Shown piece after piece: positions 23,801 through 35,394 of a stretch of DNA of 64,000 nucleotides. Source of the DNA: Cercis canadensis (lineage: Eukaryota; Streptophyta; Magnoliopsida; Fabales; Fabaceae). The DNA lies in the NCBI GenBank assembly GCA_003255065.1, contig QAOA01001508.1, positions 397,061-461,060 of the forward strand. The letters run 5' to 3'. The notes below the pieces were generated by a model. It did not search any database, was not told where the DNA came from, and saw nothing but the letters and a program-made list of their open reading frames with translations. The first letter of the stretch is position 1. The number at the start of each line of letters is the position of its first letter. The position numbers were made by a program, and so were the translations under genes.

Positions 23801-26800
23801 TGCTCTGAGGCATGAAATCTGTAGTTCATCAATAGTGTAAGGTAATATTTATGCATAGCCTCCATTATAGACATGATTTACTCAGAAAATTGCAGAACCT
23901 GAGCCTCAAGGACATTAATTCGAGATAAGGTTTGGGATAAGCGTTCATTCACAGATCGTTCTCTTTCCTCAGCAGCTGCAGCTTTTGCTTCCGCTTCCTG
24001 TAGAACCAATAGGAATTAGTAAACAAACATATTAATATGCAGAAGGAAAGTATCAAAAATTGAAGACAGGAAGTAATCTAGTCACCTGAAGTCGAGAATT
24101 CAGGGTTCTCTCAACAGCAGTCCAAGCTTCTGCCCTTCTGGCATTTGTTTCCTGTCATCAGGGTAAATTCTAGTCAAAAACAGATGCCCTGCTGATGAAC
24201 TGAATAAACTGAAAGAAAGCAATTTTTAGACATAAATGCCAACATAAAATCTGAAACAGAAAATGCCTTCATATGCTTATTCACCTGCATAGCTTCAATT
24301 TGCCTTAGAAGCGGCCTTGTAGATTCTGGAACTTGCGTGATCAATTCCTCACACCGCCTTTCACTTGCCTAGATAAAAGATTAATACACAAACAACAAAA
24401 AGTGTAAAAGACTTTGTACAACTAAAACAAACCAAGGAAATGTTTAAAAGGGATAACAATTGAAGGACAAGCAGAGAATTAGAGCACACCTGATAACGCT
24501 TTTGAAGATCCTCAATGTCCCTGCGAAACATGTCTTCTTTAAATACTGCCTGAAAATGGATAATGGAAACATCAATGTCTATATCTTTACAAATGCAGTT
24601 CACTAAAAAGGGTGACAGAAGACATAATTAAAACCTGCTGCTCCTTTCTACTTAATGTTTGTCTCAATTCTTCAAGTGCCTGGACCAGCATGGACTCACG
24701 TTCCTCAGCCTCTCTTAAGCGAGACTCAAGTTCAGATCTGGCTTCATTGTTGGCCCGTGCCTCTGCTAATGCTTCAGCCTCCTTAGCAGCGGTTAAAGCA
24801 TTAGTATAATATTCTTTCTGCGCAACAAGTTCTGTTTGATGTTTCTCCATTGTTTCTTGCAACAACTTCTCTGTAGCAGTCTTGTCCCTCTTGATACTTT
24901 CCACTTTATTCTCCTCCACCTGGATTACATTCCATTAACCAAACAGCAGTTTGCAAGAGTTTAAAAGTACTAATGATGATGATGATTGACTTGAAGGCAA
25001 AACAGTGTTGTACCATTTATACTGCATGAAATTTCTGATTTCTAAGATCTCATGATGAATGAAGAGTTAGAGTTACCAACTAATAATAATATTCAAGAAT
25101 GCTTTCAGAAGAACTCAATTACCTGAAGTTTAGTAGTCAAACCTTTCTTCTCCTCCTCAAGCTCTCTAATCTAGCTTTCATAAAAAAAGTAAATAAAAGA
25201 TACATTATAATTTCTAGGCATAGAAACAATAATAAAGTTTGAGAAAAAGTGCAATAAGTAGTCTGCATACCTGAGCCCTCAGTTTCCTAATAGTAGATTC
25301 CTGAGCAGCCTGCTTTTTGGAAAGCTCTTCACCTGAGATGGGAGACAATCCAATATAAAACGAGGGCCTCTTTACTCCACTAATTGAAATACTAATATGC
25401 TTCAATGGAGTACTTTTAACTTACAAAAGTGTTTCCCTTCAGAGGAAAATATTCATATTCCAATCAATGGAAAGAACAATTAAATTTTACATACAAATTC
25501 TATAATGTAACATTAATTACTCCACCCAAACCTATTTTCTCTTCCTCAAGATTAAATCTTGTCCAACCCCTTCCACCTCTTTTCTCTTCCTCCCAGAAGC
25601 CAAAGACTACTGGTACAAGGTTGTTCAAGTATGCCGCAGATGTCCATCTAAAGGAAATTCACACATGACACGACATATTGCTTAAGCTAATAAGACCTCT
25701 AAGCATAAGAAAGGTACAGAGAGATATTTTGTTATCTAAAACTATATTAAAAAATTCTTGGCAATATCGATCCCAAGCCTGTCCAACTGTTTGATATCTT
25801 TCAATAACAAACCTGAAAACACCATAATAACTAACAGCCCCAACAATGAAAGCAAGTGCTTCCTCCTTAGTTCCCTCATCCATAAAATCCCAAAATGTTA
25901 AACATTCTATGCCAAATTCCAACACTGTCAAACATTCTACTGCATGATCGCCTAATACTGCCAAGATATTTCCATCCACTTTCAAGAACAAAGGGTCCAT
26001 CATATAGGGCAGTAATGCCACCTCAACAACAGAATAGGTCAAATTCATCTCAGTATATATAGGATAGCACTAACAACACAAGTAGAATCAACGTGCTGAA
26101 TGCCCTAAACAATAGAAGATGCATGCACACTCTTCCTTGCTATGGAAATCAGAAATTCTAGAAATCGTCAATTGACAACTACTTTCTTGAACATTCTGTC
26201 ATCAATCCTGACTGGAAAGTACCACAAAATGATAATGGATTGATTAATCATTCTCATAGTAATAGTGCAGTAAGTAAACAGTAAAAACATGTACATAAAT
26301 TTATGATAGACAAAATCCAACAATCCATAATTCAAAATATCTAGGCGAGAACCATATGATTGTTTATTGCAATTCTAGATGAATAAGAGATGCAATTTAA
26401 AAGCACAAACCCCATTGTTTGACAACGAGAAGTAAAAGTTAGAAGTCCTCTATCTGAGTAAAGGTTTTTGCTTTGTAATCTATGTGTATAATCTCTCACT
26501 ATCGGAATCTGAACTAGTGTCGCACACCAGGTCAATTCTGTCCAACACAAGTACTCCAAGGATCAATCTAGTGCCATAGTTTTGTTGCTTTATTCCTTGT
26601 CAACATATCTTAGAAAGCCCTCCCAGAAACTCAAACCTGAAAACACACTCATAAAAAAGAAAAGTTCTGCATCCACTAAATTCTAGATGATCCTGATTTT
26701 ACTTTTTTCCCATTGTTATTGAGAAGAAGATATGCACATAGCATTTGTCGGTGATATAGGATTGATTTCAGACAGATCTACCTTCTGCCATAACTTGATT

Positions 26801-29800
26801 AATTATTTCATCCTTTTCCTTCAAGAGAGCAGCTGCATCACTTTTTTTACTCTGTTCACGTCGAAGTGTATCCCTTTCCTTAGTGAGAGCATACACCTAA
26901 ATTTTTTTGATAGAAGAAGAAACATTATTAGGAAAGGAAAGAAGAAGTACAAAACTACAAGACGATAAGAATTCCTCTTGGAAAGAGAAACAAAGAAAAG
27001 AAAAACAACCGAAAATATTATTCAAACAATATGCATCAAAACCATACCAGTTGTAGCAGAAATAATATAGCCTACACCGAAAAATATATACATAACCCCA
27101 ATAATCCACTTTGATACATCACATTCTTCAGGAAAGCCAGATGAAGTACTAACATCAATCTACAATGCTTAAAATGTCAATATCTCTTCCAATTGAAATT
27201 TAAGTGCCTTAACTGTGCTTTCTTTAAGAAATCACACCAAGTTCTATCAAGAACTTGGTTGGTACACTTTCATTGGATTAGAAAAGGAAACACAAAATAT
27301 TACTATGTTATACTAAATTAACAACGCAATCCCTTAAGAGTCCTGTTTCGTTCCCCTGACCACATTGTTTTTGAAACATAATCCAAAAACTTGAAACCAT
27401 GTGAAACACAGACTTTGGTATCAATTCCATAACCCTTAAGGACTCCATCATCATTAATTATACGATTGATCTCTTTTCAGTATTAAGTGAAACTCATCAC
27501 TCATCCCTCAGAATCTGATGGGACACCCTAGTTCTGCCATTTATGCAGTAAACTTTGTAATTCCAGTACTCTGAATGCACAAACATTCTCACTCAATGGC
27601 ATCACTGTCATCAGTGCATCAGAAATGTTAAGAATCTAGAGAACACCATCTGAAATGCAAACTAAGTGTGCCAAGGAAAACTATTATATCGCTGTGGGGG
27701 ATATGTAACAGTAATTCTCTTGTCCAGCTGCACATTTTGTTGGTTGTGATTGTTAAAATGTCAACTGGAACTTCAACACAGGTTGAAATTAGAAAAATAA
27801 TGAATCAAATCTACACACAGCTTTTCAACCATGCATCTGAGGTAGCATTATACAATTATACTATTACAAGCCATACCTTTCTCTCAAGAGTTGCAACCCT
27901 CTGATGGTATTCCTCTCGTAAAGACTCAACTTCTGCCTCATTAGATTTCCTCTGCACCATAATTATCAGTAATCAAACGGGGCATTTCGAAGGAAGGGTG
28001 AAGCAAGATAGCAAGGAACAATTGAACACATGAAGAAATGAGAGTAGACATGGCAACACATTACAGAAACCCAAAGGCATTTTCTTAGAAGAAAGTAGGA
28101 AGCAAAACTGATATGAAATAGCAGGGGGAAAAAATAGAAATCCAAAAGAATGTAACATGATAGATGATGCAATACAGATAACAGTAAAAAATTTCTTGAA
28201 TAAAATTCTTCAATGACTAAAATCAACTATCTCTGACGGATGTAGAATACAAGTAAAACTGACACATGCTATATCAAGAAGATGGACACAACTCTAGAAT
28301 TTTACTTTAAAAAGTGTATTATCTGCCATGTCATTTGCACTGAGACATAAACATCCTTCAGCTCCTTTTTTCCATAAAATCAGTTAATTTCCTACGCCAG
28401 TTAGCCATATAATTGAAGTTAAAATTTTTCATGATGGCAGATGTCTTGGCTAAGGCAAATAGGATCCATGGCCAGTAACTAATGTTGCATAAGCAAAAAT
28501 CACCAGCTTTAAAGACAGAAGTGAGCAACTCCGCCCCCCCCCCCCCCCCNCCCCCAAACAAAAAAAAAAAAAAATACAGAATATACCTTTAAATCCTCAA
28601 TCACAGCTTTTAATTGTTCGTTTTCATTCATCAATTTTGCAATCTCATCAGCTTTAGCCTGCAGAGAGAAATAACAGAAATTTCAGGGCTGCAATTGCTA
28701 TCAAAAGAAATCTGGAATGAAACACAATAGTGGCTACAAAAGCTGCACATAAAGACAAAAGAATGAGTAACATGTTTACACCAAGCATGCAGCTGCTTAA
28801 ATAACAGAAGCACTGAGAAAAACAACCAAAATCAAATGACTTGTAGGGATTAATGGAAACTCCATTTTGATGATAGGGTAATTGCATCATCTTTGACAAG
28901 TGGAAGTAGGATGATGTTTGCTGGTTCAGGGTAAAGAAGAGGGTATGCATCCATGTTGTAAGAGGTAGCCCAATAGAAGAAGACAAAGGTCAAGAAACAT
29001 GATAGAGCTTTAAAATAGATTCATCATTATTTGGAAGTTCATCTTCAATGTGCATTAGAGAAAGAAAACATGCACAGTACAACTGATTCTAGAAAGAAAT
29101 AATTTATTATGGTACACTTCACAATCAGTCCAGAAATAGGATGAGAAGACATATTTATGACAAAATGGAATAGAAACTTAACTGTCTGAACGCCACAAAC
29201 AACCTTTATGATCTTTATTTTATGCCAAGACAGCTTGGAAAAGTATCTTGTCCAGACAGTAACTGGTAGCACCTCATATTTTTTACCGAGAAGACAAGGA
29301 CAAAGGCCCAAGGGAAAATCCTGAAATACTAAAACAGCTAACTAGAGACCTCATGATAATGATTTTCATGATTAACCAATTCCAGGACCTAACCCCTGCA
29401 TCATTTTCTGTGATTTTGATGTAGGACAATTAAGGGAGGTCAATTATAATTGTATATTGATTTTTGATAATTTTTATGTAATTTTCGTAGGTATAACTTT
29501 TAGGGATTTTATTTAGTTATTTTAGGCAATTTTATGAAACTTATGGTAGAATTAGAATCCTAGTAGGATACTATATGGGCTAGGACTATTCTAGAAGGGT
29601 TATTTCTTTTCAGACAAGTCTTATCATGGGTATAAATAGGACTACTATGTGTAAAACGAAGGGAGCTTATTTTCTACAATATGAATTTTGTTCCAAGGAT
29701 TATTCCTTTTTTCTGGTGGATTCCAGAGTTTCTCGCCTAGTGGATTCTAGGTCATCTGCTAGAATGACACCTAGCTTTTATTTGCACCTCCGTTCTGCGT

Positions 29801-31237
29801 CAGATTAACAAGTTTTGTTGCTACAAAAAGTATTTGTAGGAGATGTAGTACCTGAGCCTGTCTTGCAGCGCCTTGTAGTGCAGTTTCCATCATTTTCATT
29901 TCCATCTTCACACTCTCGAGTTCAGGCACAGAATCTGAGTCAGGCATATTTGTTACAGAACTCAGATGCAGCTCTTTGATGTCAGTTTCAACATCCTTGG
30001 CTTCTTGATCTCCTTCATTTTCTCGCAAACCCAACTCAGAAACCACCTCAGAAGACTCATTTGGTGGACTAGCATTGGACATGCGTTCATTATATGATTG
30101 ACCAGCACTATCAGCTTCCCCAGAAGCAATAGAATTTAAAATAGAAGGCTTAGCCTCATCTCTATACTCGCCATCACTTGATGGCTCAGGTTGAACAGGA
30201 GAAACTATCTGTATGCTCTCTTCTACTTGCCCACTCTCTTCTTCAGTCTTCATTTCAAAAGTCTCTTGCACATCAGTAACACCATGTGAATCACCTGGCT
30301 CACTCATGGTAACCTCAACTTGATCCTCCCCAGGATAAACAAGTTTCGGTTGCATTGACACAGGACTTTCATTGGTTACCACTTCAGAAATCTCGTTGTC
30401 TGCACTGTCAACAGAAACTGAACTCTCAACATTCTGGACGGTGGATTCAGGTGATTCAACAGGAACCAAGGGTAACAGGTCTTCTGTTTTTTCATGGTCT
30501 GAATTTATTGTAGCTGCTCCATCTGCTGACTCTAAATGTTCAGTGTTATCCTCTACCTTAAGCACTACATTTTCTTCTTGAGCAGTATTTTCTTCAGCTT
30601 CAGTATGGGCTGCCTTATGATCTTCAAAGCCTTCTTTTCCCTCAGCCACAGGTAGATCAACAGGAGACTCAGCTGTTTCCAATGATGTCTCAGTTTCAGA
30701 TTCCTGTCGAGAAGTTTCAAGTTTCCCAGATGATTCTGCAGTACTTCCCTCACTTTTATTCCCCATAAAGGCTATAACAGGATTAAATAGGGTTTTCCTC
30801 TCCGTAGCTGTAGGCCATGATCCTGCAGCTGGAAGATTATGGCAAAGAGCATAGCTTATATCAATATAAAACTCCTGTACACTTAATTCACAAAATTCTG
30901 ATCCAGTTATAACTTTAAATAATTTTTCTCTGATCCCACCATCTAAAACACAGACACGGGTTTTAGCTTATACCGGTTGATAAGCATGTTTACTTTGCAT
31001 ACAACTCAATCACATATTCATCCACACATACATAGAAATCCATTCAAAGGCAAAAGAAGGAGTAATAATAACTTAAAAAATGAAGTTACCTTCATTGCTG
31101 GATTCGGACTTCTCTTCGAACCCAAGTGCACTATCAAAATTCTTCTCAATACTCTTGACACTCTCCTGAAGCTTATTCACCGCTCCCGCCAAATCAGGGA
31201 AATTCCCCCAAGAATTTTTCCCACTAAACCACGCCAT
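20862..31237 (-). CDS. GC5: Golgin candidate 5 (TMF-like Golgi coiled-coil protein)
   Basis: There are 19 coding exons: 31237-31090, 30822-29852, 28658-28587, 27951-27877, 26896-26782, 25332-25271, 25170-25123, 24919-24635, 24549-24490, 24368-24285, 24151-24086, 23997-23899, 23818-23600, 22668-22554, 22452-22232, 22043-21984, 21906-21793, 21108-21034 and 20897-20862. All are GT-AG and in phase, giving 974 residues; Arabidopsis GC5 has about 956. The N-terminus MAWFSGKNSWGNFPDLAGAV is the family hallmark. Exon 2 encodes a long acidic, Ser/Glu-rich, poorly conserved linker (about residues 50-373). The remainder is almost continuous coiled coil, ending in the TMF/Rab6-binding region (SSLGSMEESYFLQASLDSSD, then LRAELEALRRRHSSALELMG). 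GC5 is the plant TMF homologue, a tether at the Golgi rim that binds Rab-H/Rab6. It sits next to the SGB1-like gene as in Arabidopsis. Confidence 0.96.
29417..29802. mobile_element. Probable solo LTR in golgin intron 2 (fossil)
   Basis: This 386-bp block inside the 1.2-kb second intron starts TGATGTAGG and ends CTGCGTCA, so it has the TG...CA ends of an LTR. A TATA-like GGTATAAATAGG lies at about 29630-29641, where an LTR promoter would be. Flanking 5-mers GATTT and GATTA match at 4 of 5 bases. No internal retroelement sequence is present. This is the expected product of recombination between two LTRs of an older insertion. The family cannot be fixed from the LTR alone. Confidence 0.55.
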
Positions 31238-32677
31238 CTTCAAACTAAAAACAAGAAGAAGAAAGGCAACCCATAACGTACAGTAACAATTCAAACGCAC
31301 TAAAATCTTAGTTATTCAATTTCAGATCCCATAAAATTATAAACAAAATACCAGATCAAAAGTAATCAAACTTAATTCATGTACCCCAAAAATTACCACC
31401 CCAGAATCGAGAAACAGTCATACATCTGAAAATCAATAGCCTACGTACAAATGCACATATCTAAGGAAATGCAGCACTAAAAGGTAAATCTATAATAATC
31501 TGCTAAAACTGAAACAGAGATCAATGAAGAGGAATCGAATTCATGAAGGAAAAAACTGATAATAGAAGCAAACCTTGAGGGCCCGTAATGAAGGGGCTGG
31601 CTCGGATCCGAGAATCAAATCATGGTTTCAACTGGTTCTGGTTGAGCTCATAGTTGAATTGACAAGTTTCATTGACAACAAGAAGAAATTAAAAAAAAAA
31701 AAAAAAGAATGAGAAGGTTGTCAGTGAAATTGGTTTGAAATCAAACAGAGTATAATTTTGGGTGTGCGCTTGAGAAGAAAGAGAAGAAGAAGAAGAAGAA
31801 GAAACAGGGGAAGTGGTTTGATGGGTGGGGGGAATGCGGGTTAATTTGATGCGCTCTGCAAGTTGCCAAACTAAGCGGTGGATTGTCCGACGCAAATAAT
31901 AGCAAGTTTCCTAACGTTGGTGACGAATGCAACGCAGTCGTATTATCCATATTTTTTCTTCCACTCTCATCAATTCTTTGTTTTTTTTTGGCCTGAACTC
32001 TCATCAATTTTCAACACATGGTTTCTAAGGAAAATAAATCATAAAAGATTTTGTTGAAATATTTTTACATCAATAAATTAAAAGGAAAATTAAAAATAAG
32101 GGAAATTTTCTCGAATAAACTTAAAAAGAATACTTATTCGTATACCTTTATTATAGTTTTATTCAATATCAATTTGTCAAAGGAAAATAAAATTAAGGTA
32201 GACATGTTGTATTTAATTTTCTTTGAAACTTAAAAAAAAACCACTAGATAATGTTATAAATTTAGATGAAATATAATCTTAAAAGTAAAAAGTTGAGTAG
32301 ATAACTAGTTAAGCTATGATGCCTACTCAATTAATTGTTATATTAATTGCATGAAGAAGTAAACACAGAAATTATAAATATAAATATATAAATTTTCATT
32401 CATAAAATTACTTTTTCCATCATGTATTAAATATAATTACTAGCAAATCTGAATATTGGTACTTAGATATAATTACCTTGTTAATGCATTGCAGCACACT
32501 GACTTGTGCTGCTAATTCTATTTCTACCCTGCTTCAACTCCTATTTGCTTCTCGTCATAAGAACTTTGCAGCATGTTTTATTTTCTCTCTTTTCTAAGGA
32601 AAAAAAAAAAACCCCAAAAAAAAGGGCCCATGTTGACTGTTGTACATATCAACTTTTCCAACTTTATTCAGGTTTTT
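31238..32677. other. Golgin promoter/leader and PPR 3' flank
   Basis: Bases 31238-31950 hold the golgin leader and promoter, with a GAA-rich stretch at about 31770-31805. A possible leader intron could not be settled. From 31950 to 32677 the sequence is AT-rich spacer and PPR 3' flank. I see no other gene. Confidence 0.45.
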
Positions 32678-34621
32678 TCACCAATAATCACCGCATGAGC
32701 ATACTCCATCTTTGAAATGGTGATAGCGATTAACGTCTCTCACAGTAATCTCCCTCTCTCTGATTTTTGAGATGAACTTGATGGCAACATGGCAGTCCTC
32801 ACAAATTCGGAGATTCTTTGTTATCAAAAGCCTGGTTCCTGGCGATGTGCTAATAAGTCCAAATGCAATAGCTAGCCTTTCACTGTGACTGCAGACCATG
32901 GTAGTCTTCTCATCTTCATCCACATCATGGAAAACAGATCCTGTATCTGGGACATAGCCAGCTTCTTTCATTAGTCCTTCTAACCTTTTCAACTCTGCAT
33001 ATATCGCATCAGAATTTGGATTTGAAGTATCTCCAGAAAGAAATGCATAAACTTTGTTCTTTACTTCGATCCAACTACAAGCAATGCTTTTCTTTATTCC
33101 TTTATCCATCATTAAATTCCTCAGCCTTGCAACTCCTTCCCACTTACCTGATTGAGCATACATGTTCGACAAAATCACATAATGGCCAGCATCATCAGGC
33201 TCAAGCTCAATAAGCTTCTCTAATGCTAGCTCTGCCAACTCCATATTTCCATGGATCTTGCATGAATTCAGCAGAGCACCCCATACACCAGAGTCTGGCA
33301 TCACACTCATATGTGTGATAAGATCATAAGCCTCCTGCAATTGACCACAGTGACCAAGGAGATCAATCATGCATGTATAATGTTGAACTGTTGGATTGAT
33401 ACAGTAGTCTCTCACCATCAAACTGAAAAATGCTCGCCCTTCATCAAGCAAACGCCCACGGCCGCAAGCTGCCAGAACACCAACAAAGGTAATATGATCC
33501 GGCTCAGCTTCTTCCTTCATTTTCTCAAACAAGTCTAATGCTTCAGTAGCATGACCGTGCATTGCATAACCAGTAATTATGGCATTCCAAGAAACAACCC
33601 TTTTCTCCTTAAGCCGCTCAAACAAAGTACGAGCAACTTTGACAAAACCACATTTTGCATACATATCTACTAGAGCAGTTTTTACCTTGTCATTGGACTG
33701 AAATCTATGTCTCCAACTAAATCCATGGATTTCCCTTCCATGAGGAAGGCAAGCGATGTCAGCTGAAGATGAAATCACAGTGACAAGAGTTGCCTCCGTA
33801 GGCCTTACCCCTTTCGCTGCCATCTCACTGCATAGAGAAAGTGACTCATCAGGGTGCCCGTTTTGAGCATAAGCTGCAAGCATGGAATTCCATAACACAG
33901 CATCTCTTAAAATAATTTTCTCAAACACTTGACGAGCAGGTGCCACACAACCACACTTGGCATACATGTCAATAAGAGCAGCACCCACAAAAACATCTGT
34001 GTCCCACCCAGTGCGTATTACACATTCATGAATATCCCTTCCCACACCGATTGCAGAAAGTGCTGAGCATGCTTTCAGAACAAATGGGAAAGTAAAATTA
34101 TCTGGCTTGAGTCCATAATCAAGCATCTGGTAATAGAGTGAAATAGCAACCTCATATGGCCCATTCCATGCATAGCCGCGAATCAAAACGTTCCACAGAA
34201 ACAGATTTCCTTTGGGAATTCTGTCGAACACCAGACGGGCATTCCTTAGAGAGTTGCAAACACTATAAAGATTAACTAGTTTAGTGGCTAAGCCTTGATT
34301 GTATCCAATACCCAATTGAAACAACCGAGCATGGAGCTGTTTTCCAGGCCCAATCACCTTCCCAGCGATACAAGATTGGAGGAGAGACCCATAATAGGAT
34401 AGTGCTGATGGATGGGAATAATCAACTTGGAGTTTAGAAGTAAAAGGGATTACTTGAGAATTTCGGTAAGTGTCCCGCTGAGGAATTTGTGCAGCAAATG
34501 AGTGATACGAGATTTGGATTTGGAAAGAAGATGGTGAAGCACAAAAGTGCCCTCCCAAGGAGGCGAGTGAACGTAGGGATGTAGAGATTCTCTCTAGCTT
34601 TATAATGGAGTAGAAAGACAT
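32678..34621 (-). CDS. PLS-class pentatricopeptide repeat protein with DYW deaminase domain
   Basis: This is an intronless gene of 647 residues. The first ~60 residues are rich in Ser and Arg and could be an organelle targeting signal, but plastid and mitochondrion cannot be separated by eye. PPR motifs begin near residue 75 (GKQLHARLFQLGIG) and continue as a PLS series, with repeats such as ALIDMYAKCGCVAPARQVFE, ALVDMYAKCGFVKVARTLFE and VSWNAIITGYAMHGHATEAL. E and E+ regions follow (WGALLNSCKIHGNMELAELA, IEVKNKVYAFLSGD). The C-terminus is a full DYW domain with the HSE zinc/catalytic motif (CSHSERLAIAFG), CEDCH, and a terminal CSCGDYW. Such proteins bind one or a few organelle transcripts and carry out C-to-U editing. 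The PPR code could suggest a target but no target is claimed. Intronless structure is normal for the family. Confidence 0.94.
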   Translation of the reverse strand: MSFYSIIKLERISTSLRSLASLGGHFCASPSSFQIQISYHSFAAQIPQRDTYRNSQVIPFTSKLQVDYSHPSALSYYGSLLQSCIAGKVIGPGKQLHARLFQLGIGYNQGLATKLVNLYSVCNSLRNARLVFDRIPKGNLFLWNVLIRGYAWNGPYEVAISLYYQMLDYGLKPDNFTFPFVLKACSALSAIGVGRDIHECVIRTGWDTDVFVGAALIDMYAKCGCVAPARQVFEKIILRDAVLWNSMLAAYAQNGHPDESLSLCSEMAAKGVRPTEATLVTVISSSADIACLPHGREIHGFSWRHRFQSNDKVKTALVDMYAKCGFVKVARTLFERLKEKRVVSWNAIITGYAMHGHATEALDLFEKMKEEAEPDHITFVGVLAACGRGRLLDEGRAFFSLMVRDYCINPTVQHYTCMIDLLGHCGQLQEAYDLITHMSVMPDSGVWGALLNSCKIHGNMELAELALEKLIELEPDDAGHYVILSNMYAQSGKWEGVARLRNLMMDKGIKKSIACSWIEVKNKVYAFLSGDTSNPNSDAIYAELKRLEGLMKEAGYVPDTGSVFHDVDEDEKTTMVCSHSERLAIAFGLISTSPGTRLLITKNLRICEDCHVAIKFISKIREREITVRDVNRYHHFKDGVCSCGDYW

Positions 34622-35394
34622 TTAATGGATAAATGAACCTCTGAACCACTTCAAATTCAGTGGTCATTGAGTTACAGCTAGTGGCGGGAGGGTCTTTGTT
34701 CTTTGAGTTCAATGCCAATTGAGAAATGCTCGCATCTCACACTTGCTAAGGTGGCATTATTTGAGCTATGTAAAAAAAATTGAAGGGAATTTAGTTAAAA
34801 TTTAAAAGAGATTAATTAAAATTTGATAGTATTATGTGTACTTAGTATAAGACATAAGACGGTGTTATAATTACATTTTCACAAAATTATGTGATTTATG
34901 AAGTGAGTTAAACCTCATTAACATCTATAACTTTTATATAAATTACATATTTATTAAAAAAAAATTATATTACAAAATACTTGTTTACCATAAAGAACAT
35001 CAATTTTTCTTTGAAAAGCCATAAATTTTGTATCAGTAATCATCTCAAAATAAAACAAAAAAGTATCAGTATAAAATTCATATGGTAGAATATTGCTCGC
35101 CTCAATTGACCGTATAAAAGTAAAGGGTAAATTGTTTTTAATTTTCTTTTTGTTTCTATTAGATAATGGTTGAATAGGCTTACTTAAATGACAATTCTTG
35201 TGCTGGCTTTTGACAATTATATGGTGACTGAAAAATATTTTGTAACCAGCTACAGATACAACCTTTCTTGACAAAGAGGGTTATCTTCTCTTGTTATTAG
35301 GTAGATTATATTTTCAGTTGATCTCGTATTAACAATGATTCAAATGCTTAAGGGATCTCCATTAATCACAGGTTATACAATGATGCAAAGGAGA
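34622..35394. other. PPR promoter and AT-rich spacer
   Basis: Short GC-richer sequence next to the PPR start is followed by AT-rich spacer up to the Copia insertion. I see no other feature. Confidence 0.45.
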
